From positions 62,001-126,000 of the forward strand of contig JANXRG010000112.1 in NCBI GenBank assembly GCA_025353105.1: a DNA stretch of 64,000 nt, written 5' to 3'. Every line of letters begins with the position of its first letter. Position 1 is the stretch's first letter. Position numbers and translations under genes: made by a program. Under the pieces are notes generated by a model. The model ran no database searches, was not told where the DNA came from, and worked only from the letters and a program-made list of their open reading frames with translations. The DNA comes from Verrucomicrobiota bacterium (GTDB lineage: Bacteria; Verrucomicrobiota; Verrucomicrobiia; Chthoniobacterales; SZAS-18). Of the stretch, positions 55,484-63,396 are shown piece after piece.

Positions 55484-56263
55484 TCACTCGCCGCGAAACC
55501 GCGGCGACCTCTTTTCGAGGAAGGCGGCGATGCCTTCACGGTGGTCGTGCGAATCCCAATAGGAAAAACTTTCATCGATCTCGGCGTCCGAGAGCGGCGC
55601 CGCGCCCGGACCCATTCGTCGGATGAGCCGCTTGCTGATCCGGTTGGCGAGCGGCGCCATCGCGGCGATGCGCGCGGCCGTGGCGTACGCCTCGTCGACG
55701 ACGCGGTCATCCACGACCACCCGCGTGACGATGCCTCTTTCGCGCGCCTCGAGCGCGTCAAGAATGCGGCCTTCGAGCAGGAGTTCGAGCACGGTGGCGC
55801 GGCTGACCACCGAGAGCAGGGCGCGCAATTCGTCGGGCGCCATCGCGAAGCCCAACTTGTGGATCGGCGCGCCGAACCGGCTGCTCGCGCCGGCGATCCG
55901 CAGGTCGCAGCAGGCGGCGATTTCGAGTCCGCCGCCTACGCAGAAGCCTTCGATCAGCGCGACCGTTGGATGCGCGCACTCAGCGATCGCCCGCAGTGCG
56001 CCGGCGATGATTTCGCGGTGAAAGACGTGCAACTGGTCGAGACTTCCGCGGACCTCGGGGAATTGTGCGATGTCGGCGCCCGCGGCGAAATTCCCGTCCG
56101 CTCCGCGCACGACGATGCAACGGAGCGATTTGTCCGCGGACAGCGCGGCAAATGTTTGCCCGAGTGCCTGCCACATCTCAACCGAGATGGCGTTCAGCTT
56201 GCCGGGGTTGACGAGCGTGACGGTCGTCACGGCTACTTTTCGATCGGTGGTCAGGGTTCCCAT
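55484..56263 (-). CDS. Enoyl-CoA hydratase/isomerase family protein
   Basis: 259 aa. Crotonase features: LVNPGKLNAISVEMW, the first oxyanion block DGNFAAGADIAQFPEV, the second GFCVGGGLEIAACCDLRIAG, and RFGAPIHKLGFAMAP. Both oxyanion blocks are intact. It starts 27 bp before matB and is transcribed first, so it probably acts on an acyl-CoA linked to malonate or methylmalonate metabolism (hydratase or decarboxylase). Confidence 0.87.
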   Translation of the reverse strand: MGTLTTDRKVAVTTVTLVNPGKLNAISVEMWQALGQTFAALSADKSLRCIVVRGADGNFAAGADIAQFPEVRGSLDQLHVFHREIIAGALRAIAECAHPTVALIEGFCVGGGLEIAACCDLRIAGASSRFGAPIHKLGFAMAPDELRALLSVVSRATVLELLLEGRILDALEARERGIVTRVVVDDRVVDEAYATAARIAAMAPLANRISKRLIRRMGPGAAPLSDAEIDESFSYWDSHDHREGIAAFLEKRSPRFRGE

Positions 56264-56361
56264 GGCGTCGCTGGCGGGCGTTTATGTTCGTATCCCCAAA
56301 GTTCCAACCGTGCCAGCGCATTTGCGTTTCGTTGCCGCCGGCCTCGCTGAGGCCGGGGCGT

Positions 56362-56490
56362 GGGGAAACTCGAAACTCGAAGGAATGGCTGAAAAAGAAT
56401 TGAGCGGGAAAACTTCGAAGGCGATCCTTTACGCTTTCCGAGCTTCTCCTACTTAAACTTTCTTCGAGTTTCTAATTTCGAGTTTCCCGC
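56362..56490. repeat. GGGAAACTCGAA-end interspersed repeat, copy 2
   Basis: Starts GGGGAAACTCGAAACTCGAA at 56362 and ends TTCTAATTTCGAGTTTCCC at about 56487, so the two ends are inverted repeats of GGGAAACTCGAAAtt. The inside is AT-rich and codes nothing. It sits 4-5 bp past the stop of the PLP-enzyme gene on the minus strand. Confidence 0.65.
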
Positions 56491-56492
56491 GC

Positions 56493-57638
56493 CTACGCGG
56501 GCCCAAGCGCGCGGCGCAAATCGTCGATCAAATCCTCGGCGTGCTCGAGGCCCACTGAGAGGCGCAGCAGGTTGCGAGGCGTCGCCGTGTCCGGGCCCTC
56601 GACCGAGGCGCGATGCTCGATGAGCGTCTCCACTCCGCCGAGGCTCGTGGCCCGCGTGATTAGCTTCACGTCAGCCGCGACGGCCATCGCACCGGCCTCG
56701 CCGCCGTGCACCTCAAACGAGAGCATCGCCCCGAAGCCGCTCATCTGCCGCGCGGCGACGTCGTGGTTCGGGTGCGTTGCGAGGCCGGGATAATTCACGA
56801 CTGGCACGCGTGGGTGCGCCGCGAGAAATGTCGCAATCCGCCCCGCCGACTCCGATTGCAGACGCACGCGCGCCGGCATCGTCGGGATGCTTCGCAACAA
56901 CAGCCAGCAGTCAAACGGCGACGGCACCCCGCCGCTCAACCGCTGAATCGCGCGCAGCCGCTCCGCGAGTGGCCCGCCGGGCGCTTCCCGCAGGATCAAT
57001 GCGCCGCCGAGGACGTCGCTGTGACCGCCGAAATACTTCGTGGTGGAATGCATGACGATATCCGCGCCGAATTCCAATGGTCGCTGCAGCAGCGGGGTCG
57101 CCCACGTGTTATCCACGGCGAACAGCGCGCTGTGTTTCTGCGCCACGCCAGCGATCGCAGCGAGGTCCGCAATGCGCAATTGTGGATTCGAGGGCGTCTC
57201 CGCCCAAATCAGCCGTGTGGCCGGGCGGAGAACGGCGCGCAAGGCATCGAGATCCCGCAGGTCGACGAAATCCGCGGCCAAGCCCCAACGCGCCAGCACG
57301 TCGCGCACGAGGTACCGGGTGCCGTGATACAAGTCGGAGGGCAGGATGACGTGGTCGCCGGTGGCAAGTGACTGCAACACGGCGGCCGTCGCGGCCTGCC
57401 CGGAGCCAAACGCCAGCGCGGTCGCGCCGCCCTCCAGCGCGGCGAACGCGGCCTCGAGCGCATCTCGATTCGGATTGCCCGCCCGGGTGTACACGTGTCC
57501 GCTCGGATAGCCGCCGTCGGCGCCGCGTTCGAACGTGGTGGCGAGTGTGATCGAGGGCGTGACCGCGCCGCTGTGAGGATCCGCTGCGCGCCCGGCGTGC
57601 ACGGCGAGGGTTTCAAATCGATGCTTGGTGGAATCCAT
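56493..57638 (-). CDS. Cystathionine gamma-synthase/lyase-type PLP enzyme
   Basis: 381 aa from ATG 57638. Cys/Met-metabolism PLP family: the N-terminal VTPSITLATTFER, TRAGNPNRDALEAAFAALEGG, GSGQAATAAVLQ, SNPQLRIADLAAI, the PLP-Lys in VMHSTTKYFGGHSD, and GGVPSPFDCWLLLRSI. It could make cystathionine from an activated homoserine, or cleave cystathionine or homocysteine; both fit a methionine-cycle neighbourhood with ahcY and metK. The frame continues far upstream but that part overlaps the MFS gene and is not coding. Confidence 0.87.
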   Translation of the reverse strand: MDSTKHRFETLAVHAGRAADPHSGAVTPSITLATTFERGADGGYPSGHVYTRAGNPNRDALEAAFAALEGGATALAFGSGQAATAAVLQSLATGDHVILPSDLYHGTRYLVRDVLARWGLAADFVDLRDLDALRAVLRPATRLIWAETPSNPQLRIADLAAIAGVAQKHSALFAVDNTWATPLLQRPLEFGADIVMHSTTKYFGGHSDVLGGALILREAPGGPLAERLRAIQRLSGGVPSPFDCWLLLRSIPTMPARVRLQSESAGRIATFLAAHPRVPVVNYPGLATHPNHDVAARQMSGFGAMLSFEVHGGEAGAMAVAADVKLITRATSLGGVETLIEHRASVEGPDTATPRNLLRLSVGLEHAEDLIDDLRRALGPA

Positions 57639-57655
57639 GATTCGCGTGGAATAGA

Positions 57656-58861
57656 TCAGCCTTTGCCGCCGGCCAGTCGGGCAGCATCCGCCGAACGACG
57701 CAGCGCGTCCATTGCCCAGATGCCGAGGCCGGGCCCGATCGCCAGCGACGCGAACGCCCACTCCCAACCGACCAGCCGCTCCAGCGGCGGAATCAGGCGA
57801 ATTGTCACGAGCGTGAGCAGAAACCCGACACTCGTCTGCAGCGTTAGGGCCGTGCCAGTGTATTGCGGCTCGCACAGCTCGCTGATGCTGGCGGAGAACT
57901 GCGCGGAATCCGCGATGACGCTCACGCCCCACACCACGCCGAGCAGCGTCACCGCCCACGGCGGACCACCGAAAAGAAATCCCGCTCCGACCGCACACGC
58001 GCCGCTGATCGCCATCGCGCCGATGCAGAGCCGGGTCCGTCCGAGCTGGTCGGCGATGCGTCCCGCCGCGAAACTGCCGATGCCGCCCGCGGCGATTGCG
58101 ACAAACGCCGCAGCCGCGGCCCAATGCGCGTCGACCCCCCGGCGCGCAAAACTCGCGACAAGAAACGCCGGCAACCACGTCCACATCGCGTACAACTCCC
58201 ACATGTGTCCGAGATAACCGAGGTTCGCGAGCAGCAGCGGTCGGTCGGTTGCGAGGCGGCCCGCGTAGCGCCAGTCGAACGGCGGCGAGGCCATGCGGAA
58301 CGGCCCCTCGCTGAGGAAGAATGCCGCGATCAGCGCGCCCACGGCCGCCATGCCCGCGGCGATCCACAACACCGGCCGCCACGCGCTCACGCCGCCGAGC
58401 GCATTCACGAGGTGCGGCGAGGCGGACCCGACCGTGAGCGCGCCGACCAGCAGGCCGATGGCGAGGCCGCGATCCTCGCGCGTCCAGGTGGCGGCGATCT
58501 TCATCCCAACCGGATAAACGCCGGCGAGAAAAACGCCCGTGAGAAATCGAAACGGCAGGGCGAGGGCGAGGCCCTGGGCGACGAACGGAATCGCCGCCGT
58601 GGCGCTCGCAGCGAGGAGCGCACTCGCCGTGAAGAGTCGGGGGGAGGGGATGCGGTCGGCGAGGTTCAGCAGCGCCGAGCCGAGCGCGCCCGCGACAAAG
58701 CCGATTTGGACCGACATGGTAAGCCAGGCGCGGCCGGCGTCGCCGAGCGCCCATTCACGTGCCAGCGCCGGCACCACCGCCGACGCGGAAAACCAGACGG
58801 ACATCCCGAGCAATTCGGCGATGGCAAGCAGGATCAGCGTGCGCCATTTCGCGGATATCAT
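57656..58861 (-). CDS. MFS transporter
   Basis: 401 aa with twelve hydrophobic segments. Helix 1 ends LGMSVWFSASAVVPALA and the loop motif is LADRIPSPRLF with ADQLGRTRLCIG in the second half. Residues SVWFSASAV resemble the CynX/NreB-type or nitrate/nitrite-like MFS carriers with a similar entry, but the substrate cannot be named. It precedes the PLP-enzyme gene by 17 bp on the same strand, so the two are likely co-transcribed. Confidence 0.82.
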   Translation of the reverse strand: MISAKWRTLILLAIAELLGMSVWFSASAVVPALAREWALGDAGRAWLTMSVQIGFVAGALGSALLNLADRIPSPRLFTASALLAASATAAIPFVAQGLALALPFRFLTGVFLAGVYPVGMKIAATWTREDRGLAIGLLVGALTVGSASPHLVNALGGVSAWRPVLWIAAGMAAVGALIAAFFLSEGPFRMASPPFDWRYAGRLATDRPLLLANLGYLGHMWELYAMWTWLPAFLVASFARRGVDAHWAAAAAFVAIAAGGIGSFAAGRIADQLGRTRLCIGAMAISGACAVGAGFLFGGPPWAVTLLGVVWGVSVIADSAQFSASISELCEPQYTGTALTLQTSVGFLLTLVTIRLIPPLERLVGWEWAFASLAIGPGLGIWAMDALRRSADAARLAGGKG

Positions 58862-58929
58862 CCGCGGAGGATACCGAAAGTCGCGCGGGGGGCGAATGCC
58901 GAAGCGCGGGAGGGTACAGGCGTGGTGGC

Positions 58930-59128
58930 ACGCGCTGGAAGATTTTTACAAAATTGCCAAATTTTCCAAATTTACGAAATTGAATTAATTTGGAACTTGG
59001 GAGCCCGCGCCGCCTCGCTCTTTTCCAAATTCTAGATCTTTCGAACTTCCTTCGAACCGATCGAAGCGAGATAGCCCTTCAAACTTATCTCCGAGGTCAA
59101 AGGGCAATTTCGAATTTCGAGTTTCCCG
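58930..59128. repeat. GGGAAACTCGAA-end interspersed repeat, copy 3 (AT-rich)
   Basis: A long AT-rich island with short self-similar runs (ccaaattttccaaatttacgaaattg). Its right end is TTTCGAATTTCGAGTTTCCCGG (59107-59128) next to the metK stop at 59131, the same end as the copies at 33712 and 56490. The left boundary is unclear. Confidence 0.6.
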
Positions 59129-59130
59129 GC

Positions 59131-60300
59131 TCAGGCATGCTTTCGCAATTCGGCGATCTTATCCGTCAGCTCCCACGTCAGGTCCTTGTCGTTCTTGCCG
59201 AAGTGACCGTAGTTCGTCGTCTTCGAATAGATCGGCCGCAGCAAATCCAGCTGCGTGATGATGTCGGCCGGCTTGAAGCTGAACGTCCTCGTCACTGCGC
59301 GCTGGATCTTCGTTTCCGACGCCGTGTTCGTGCCGAAGGTGTCGACGTGGACGCTGACCGGATGCGGGTGTCCAATGGCGTACGCGAACTGCACTTCGCA
59401 CTTCGCGGCCAGGCCCGCCGCGACGATGTTCTTGGCCACATACCGGCCCATGTAGGCCGCGCTGCGATCCACCTTCGAAGGATCCTTGCCCGAAAACGCG
59501 CCGCCGCCGTGGCGCCCCATGCCGCCGTAGGTGTCGACGATGATTTTTCGGCCCGTCAGGCCCGTGTCGCCTTGCGGCCCGCCGATGACGAAGCTTCCGG
59601 TCGGATTGATGAGGTACTCGGTCCGGGCGTTGATCATCCGCTTCGGCAGGACCTTCTTGATGATCTTCTCGATGCAGAATTTCTCGATGTCGGCGTGCTC
59701 GATGTCGGCCGTGTGCTGCGTGGAAATGACCACGTTGGAAATCGCGACCGGTTTGCCGTCCTCGTAGATGACGGACACCTGCGTCTTCGCATCCGGCCGG
59801 AGCCACGGAAACTTTCCGCTCTTGCGCAGCCGAGTGAGTTCGCGGCCGAGCCGGTGGGCGAACATGATCGGCGCGGGCATGAGCTCCGGTGTTTCATTGC
59901 AGGCATATCCGAACATCAGGCCCTGGTCGCCCGCGCCCTGCTCGGCGGTCTTCTTGCCCTTCACTTTCCGGGCATCGACGCCCTGCGCGATGTGCGCCGA
60001 TTGCTCCGTCAGAATGTTCGTGATGAAAACCTTGTCGGCGTGGAACACATCGTCGTCGTGCACGTAGCCGATTTTCCGGATCGCTTCGCGCACGATGCGA
60101 TTAAAATCAATCCAGCCGCGTGTGGTGATCTCACCGCCGACGATGACGATGTTCGACTTGACGTAGGTCTCGCAGGCGACCCGGCTGTGTTTGTCCTGAG
60201 TGAGGCAGGCGTCGAGCACCGCGTCCGAAATGGTATCGCAAACTTTGTCGGGGTGGCCTTCACCGACGGACTCGGAGGAAAAGATGTAGCGACGGGACAT
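59131..60300 (-). CDS. metK: S-adenosylmethionine synthase
   Basis: 389 aa. Diagnostic blocks: the N-terminal [77 protein letters not shown], the Gly/Lys-rich [19 protein letters not shown], and the ending of alpha-helical KHA. It makes S-adenosylmethionine from methionine and ATP. It is divergent from the ArsR-methyltransferase gene with 158 bp of shared promoter space, which suggests regulation by that protein. Confidence 0.96.
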   Translation of the reverse strand: MSRRYIFSSESVGEGHPDKVCDTISDAVLDACLTQDKHSRVACETYVKSNIVIVGGEITTRGWIDFNRIVREAIRKIGYVHDDDVFHADKVFITNILTEQSAHIAQGVDARKVKGKKTAEQGAGDQGLMFGYACNETPELMPAPIMFAHRLGRELTRLRKSGKFPWLRPDAKTQVSVIYEDGKPVAISNVVISTQHTADIEHADIEKFCIEKIIKKVLPKRMINARTEYLINPTGSFVIGGPQGDTGLTGRKIIVDTYGGMGRHGGGAFSGKDPSKVDRSAAYMGRYVAKNIVAAGLAAKCEVQFAYAIGHPHPVSVHVDTFGTNTASETKIQRAVTRTFSFKPADIITQLDLLRPIYSKTTNYGHFGKNDKDLTWELTDKIAELRKHA

Positions 60301-60458
60301 GGGAGGGGCGGAGGAGGGGTTGGTAAACGAGGCGCGCAGCTTCGTACCATTCGTGCGCGGCGCAAGATTTTATGTCAGTCCTACCGACGCGGCACCGCCG
60401 GTGGGCGCGTCTGACCATCCTTGCTCAATCCCAGCGCTTTGGTAAGGGAAGAGCTTCC
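60301..60458. promoter_or_regulatory. Shared promoter region between metK and the ArsR-methyltransferase gene
   Basis: 158 bp between divergent genes. It contains CGCGCAGC and GTGCGCG, an imperfect inverted pair about 15 bp apart (60331-60358), a possible operator for the adjacent regulator, although GC-rich DNA produces such pairs by chance. No clear -10/-35 pair can be named. Confidence 0.3.
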
Positions 60459-61403
60459 ATGGCCGCTTCCATCGTCAAGTCCCTGCGCCTGTTGGCGGAC
60501 GCCACGCGGCTCCGGCTGTTGCTCCTGCTTGAGCAGGCGGAACTGACGGTCGCGGAAATCCAGGAAATCCTCGGCATGGGCCAGAGCCGGATCTCGACGC
60601 ATCTCGCGCAGCTGCGGGCCGCGGGGTTGGTGCGCGATCGGCGGGCCGGAAAGAACATTTACTATGGTCCCGCGCCGCTGGAGCCGACCGACCGCTCGCG
60701 CGCGCGGCTGCGCGAGATCGTGCAGGCCAGTGCGGGCGAAATCTCCGAGAGCGCGCAGGATCGCGCGGCGCTCAGCCTCGTGCTGCGCAAGCGGGAGGAC
60801 CGCGCGCGCGACTATTTCAACCGCATCGCCGGCAAGTACGGTCGGAGTCACTGCCCGGGCCGGTCGTGGCGCGCGCTCGCGCATTTGCTGCTGCCGCTGT
60901 TGCCCCCGCTTGTGATTGCGGATCTGGGCGCCGGGGAAGGGGAGCTGGCGCAATTGCTCGCCGGCGGTGCGAAACGAGTGATCGCCGTCGACAGCTCGGA
61001 AAAGATGGTCGAGTTCGGGGCCGCTTCGGCGCGGGAACACGGCTGCAAAAACCTCGAATACCGGCTGGGTGACATTCAGAATCCTCCGATTGACCCAGGG
61101 TCGGTGGACCTCGCACTCTTCAGCCAGGCGTTGCACCACGCGGCGAACCCCGGCGGGGCGGTCGTTGCGGCCCATCGTATTCTCAAGCCGGACGGCCGCG
61201 TGATGATTCTCGACCTCCTCAGCCACGGCTTCGAGCAAGCGCGCGAACTTTACGCGGACCTCTGGCTCGGATTCAGCGAGGTCGACCTTCACCAGATGCT
61301 CGCGGCCGCCGGATTCACCGACGTGAAAATCGCGGTCGTGGCGCGCGACGAGAAGCCGCACCCGTTCCAGACCGTGCTGGCGACCGGACGCAAGGCCGTG
61401 TAA
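60459..61403 (+). CDS. ArsR-family regulator fused to SAM-dependent methyltransferase domain (SahR-like)
   Basis: 314 aa from ATG 60459. N-terminal winged helix: SLRLLADATRLRLLLLLEQAELTVAEIQEILGMGQSRISTHLAQLRAAGLV, with the recognition helix QSRISTHLAQL. From about residue 130 there is a class I methyltransferase domain: VIADLGAGEGELAQLLAGGAKRVIAVDSSEKM (SAM loop), and LFSQALHHAANPGGAV. This two-domain layout matches SahR-type regulators of methionine metabolism. Divergent from metK and near ahcY, which supports a role sensing SAM or SAH. DNA sites remain unverified. Confidence 0.85.
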   Translation: MAASIVKSLRLLADATRLRLLLLLEQAELTVAEIQEILGMGQSRISTHLAQLRAAGLVRDRRAGKNIYYGPAPLEPTDRSRARLREIVQASAGEISESAQDRAALSLVLRKREDRARDYFNRIAGKYGRSHCPGRSWRALAHLLLPLLPPLVIADLGAGEGELAQLLAGGAKRVIAVDSSEKMVEFGAASAREHGCKNLEYRLGDIQNPPIDPGSVDLALFSQALHHAANPGGAVVAAHRILKPDGRVMILDLLSHGFEQARELYADLWLGFSEVDLHQMLAAAGFTDVKIAVVARDEKPHPFQTVLATGRKAV

Positions 61404-61515
61404 GCGCGGGTGGAATCGGGATCCGTTCCGCCCGGGGTGGGGCGGCAAAGGGACCCGCGGGGCGGGATAAACCGCGCCGCGCTCGAAACAATCGGGCAGC
61501 CTTGTGGCGGCGGGC

Positions 61516-61764
61516 TCAGGCCGCGGAGACGGCGTGGGCGGGCTCTGCCTCAGGTTCCGGCTTGCCGGTATCCACCGCGCCGAGCACCTCCTCGAGGGAG
61601 TCGAGGAAATCATCGAGACCGGTACTGGGAATGATGATGGTGTTGCGGCGGCCGTGGGCTTCCTCGGTGATGCGGAGGAACTGGCCTCGTTCGTTTTCGC
61701 GATACTCGATAAAGAAGTGCTTCCGTTCGACTTGGAGCTCCTTCGTAGCAATAATGTTATCCAT
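61516..61764 (-). CDS. PUR-domain (DUF3276-like) nucleic-acid-binding protein
   Basis: 82 aa from ATG 61764. The PUR repeat is clear: ATKELQVERKHFFIEYRENERGQFLRITEE, then RRNTIIIPSTGLDDFLDSLEEV. Pur-alpha-type proteins bind purine-rich single-stranded DNA or RNA. The C-terminal tail (DTGKPEPEAEP) is acidic and likely disordered. Stand-alone PUR proteins of this length are typical of Bacteroidota and the PVC group. Single gene. Confidence 0.8.
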   Translation of the reverse strand: MDNIIATKELQVERKHFFIEYRENERGQFLRITEEAHGRRNTIIIPSTGLDDFLDSLEEVLGAVDTGKPEPEAEPAHAVSAA

Positions 61765-61906
61765 GGTTTTTGGGGAGTGAGGCCGATTCCGTCGGCTCCA
61801 TTTGCACAACCCTGTGTGCAGCTTTGATGCCAAGGACAATTGGGGGAGTCCCTGACGGAGCTGTCGGTCTCAGCGTGCCCCCGTTTACCCCGAAATCCGG
61901 CCAAAC

Positions 61907-62350
61907 TCAAGCCGGGATATTCAGGGAGAACTTCGGGATGCGCACGACCACCGGCCGCTGAGCATCATCGAACCCGAGGTACGCGCCCTCCACCTCTGAG
62001 TCCGCCGCGACTACATGATAGCTGTTGTACGAAAAATTTCCGCCCGGCTCGATCCGCGGACGCTGGCCCACCACCCCGTCGCCCTCGACGACCAGGCATT
62101 TCCCGTCGCCTTCGCGCACGACCCATTTGCGCCCCACGATCGTCACCGCGCTGTCGGAGTCGTTGTGAATCGTGACGTAGTACACGAACGGATGCGGCCG
62201 ATCCGGCGGTGCATCGAGCGCGGGCATGTAGTCCACCTCATCGACGGTGACACGCAAACCGGCGAGTTCGTTCGCCTTCGCCGACAGCTTCGAGTACTCG
62301 GGAAACGGATTCACAACCCCGCAATCTATCGCTCGGATCGCAAAATTCAA
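61907..62350 (-). CDS. apaG: ApaG-domain protein
   Basis: 147 aa from a TTG at 62350 (a GTG at 62314 is possible). The ApaG fold: LRVTVDEVDYMPALD, HPFVYYVTIHNDSDSAVTIVGRKWVVREGDG, VVEGDGVVGQRPRIEPGG, and SYHVVAADSEVEGAYLGF. Bacterial ApaG is linked to magnesium/cobalt resistance and binds phosphates, but its role is unsettled. Convergent arrangement with the PUR gene is absent; it points toward the PUR gene on the same strand. Confidence 0.83.
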   Translation of the reverse strand: MNFAIRAIDCGVVNPFPEYSKLSAKANELAGLRVTVDEVDYMPALDAPPDRPHPFVYYVTIHNDSDSAVTIVGRKWVVREGDGKCLVVEGDGVVGQRPRIEPGGNFSYNSYHVVAADSEVEGAYLGFDDAQRPVVVRIPKFSLNIPA

Positions 62351-62389
62351 ATGGCGACCGAGACCCGCCGTCGCATTAGAGTGTTTCGC

Positions 62390-63223
62390 ATGGCGGAATG
62401 GACCGATTTCTCACCTCCCGTGGCGCTGACCATCGCCGGCTCGGACAACTCTGCTGGCGCCGGCGCCCAGGCGGATCTCAAGACGTTCAGTGCCGCGGGC
62501 GTTTACGGTCTAACCGCGATCACCTGCGTCGTGGCCGAGGTGCCAGGTCGCGTCGCCGCGATTCAAGCGGTCGATTGCGCCATCGTCCGCCACCAGATCG
62601 AATTGCTCTCGAATAATTATCCGATCCGCGCGACCAAAACAGGCCTGCTGCACTCGGCCGGGGTGATCGCGCTGGTGGCCGACATTTATGGAGCGAGGCG
62701 CTCGACCAAAAATCGTCCCCGGCTGGTCGTTGACCCGGTGATGGTGGCGAGCAGCGGCGATCTGTTGTTGGAACCCGACGCCGTCGACGCCTATCGCGAA
62801 AGGCTTTTCCCGCTCGCGACGCTGGTCACGCCGAATCTCGATGAAGTGGTCGCGCTCCTGGGCCGGCCCGTGACAAATCTTGCGGCGATGCACGAGGCCG
62901 GACTCGAGCTGGCGGACACGTTCGGCGTGCCGTTTCTCGTGAAGGGCGGTCACCTCGGAGGCGAGGTCGCGGTCGATTTGCTCGTCTTCCCGGGCGGCCG
63001 AATCGAAGAGTATTCCGCGCCCTTCACCCACGGCGTGTCCACACATGGCACCGGCTGTGCCTATTCCGCGGCGATCACGGCGCATCTCGCGCGCGGGACG
63101 GAACTGGTCGACGCCGTGCGCGAGGCGAAGGCCTACGTCAGCGCGGCCATCCGGCATCATTTCCGCTGGCAGCACCGCGACGCCCCGGAAATCGACGCTC
63201 TCAATCACTTTCCACCGGCCTAA
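62390..63223 (+). CDS. thiD: Hydroxymethylpyrimidine/phosphomethylpyrimidine kinase
   Basis: 277 aa from ATG 62390 (a second ATG at 62351 is possible). ThiD/PfkB-like: PVALTIAGSDNSAGAGAQADLKTFSAAGVYG (split), PRLVVDPVMVASSGDLLLEPDAVDAYRERLFPLA, TLVTPNLDEV, and the C-terminal anion-hole and base block TGCAYSAAITAHLARG (within GVSTHGTGCAYSA). It phosphorylates the pyrimidine moiety of thiamine. Stand-alone thiD; no thiC or thiE seen. It ends 18 bp before a perfect inverted repeat. Confidence 0.88.
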   Translation: MAEWTDFSPPVALTIAGSDNSAGAGAQADLKTFSAAGVYGLTAITCVVAEVPGRVAAIQAVDCAIVRHQIELLSNNYPIRATKTGLLHSAGVIALVADIYGARRSTKNRPRLVVDPVMVASSGDLLLEPDAVDAYRERLFPLATLVTPNLDEVVALLGRPVTNLAAMHEAGLELADTFGVPFLVKGGHLGGEVAVDLLVFPGGRIEEYSAPFTHGVSTHGTGCAYSAAITAHLARGTELVDAVREAKAYVSAAIRHHFRWQHRDAPEIDALNHFPPA

Positions 63224-63240
63224 GAAAAGGAACAGTTCTC

Positions 63241-63332
63241 AATGCCGAAGTGCGAATGCCGAACGTCGAAGTGAGAACGTCAGCTCTTGGCCCCGTTGGC
63301 AATTCGGCGTTCGGCATTCGCACTTCGGCATT
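63241..63332. repeat. Perfect 25-bp inverted repeat after thiD
   Basis: AATGCCGAAGTGCGAATGCCGAACG at 63241-63265 is matched base for base by its reverse complement at 63308-63332, with a 42-bp loop. The arm sequence resembles the short GAATGCCGAA dispersed motif at 22919-23098. It could fold into a strong hairpin ending thiD transcription or be a small mobile repeat. Confidence 0.75.
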
Positions 63333-63396
63333 CCGGCCGGTTCCTTGTTCCTTGCGATGTTTGACATCGCAATGCCCCGACCTTAGGCGTGCCCGC

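Noticed and set aside
57639-58754. Upstream extension of the PLP-enzyme frame into the MFS gene
   Set aside because: The MFS protein in another frame of the same strand is complete; the extension has no similarity and ATG 57638 is a natural start.
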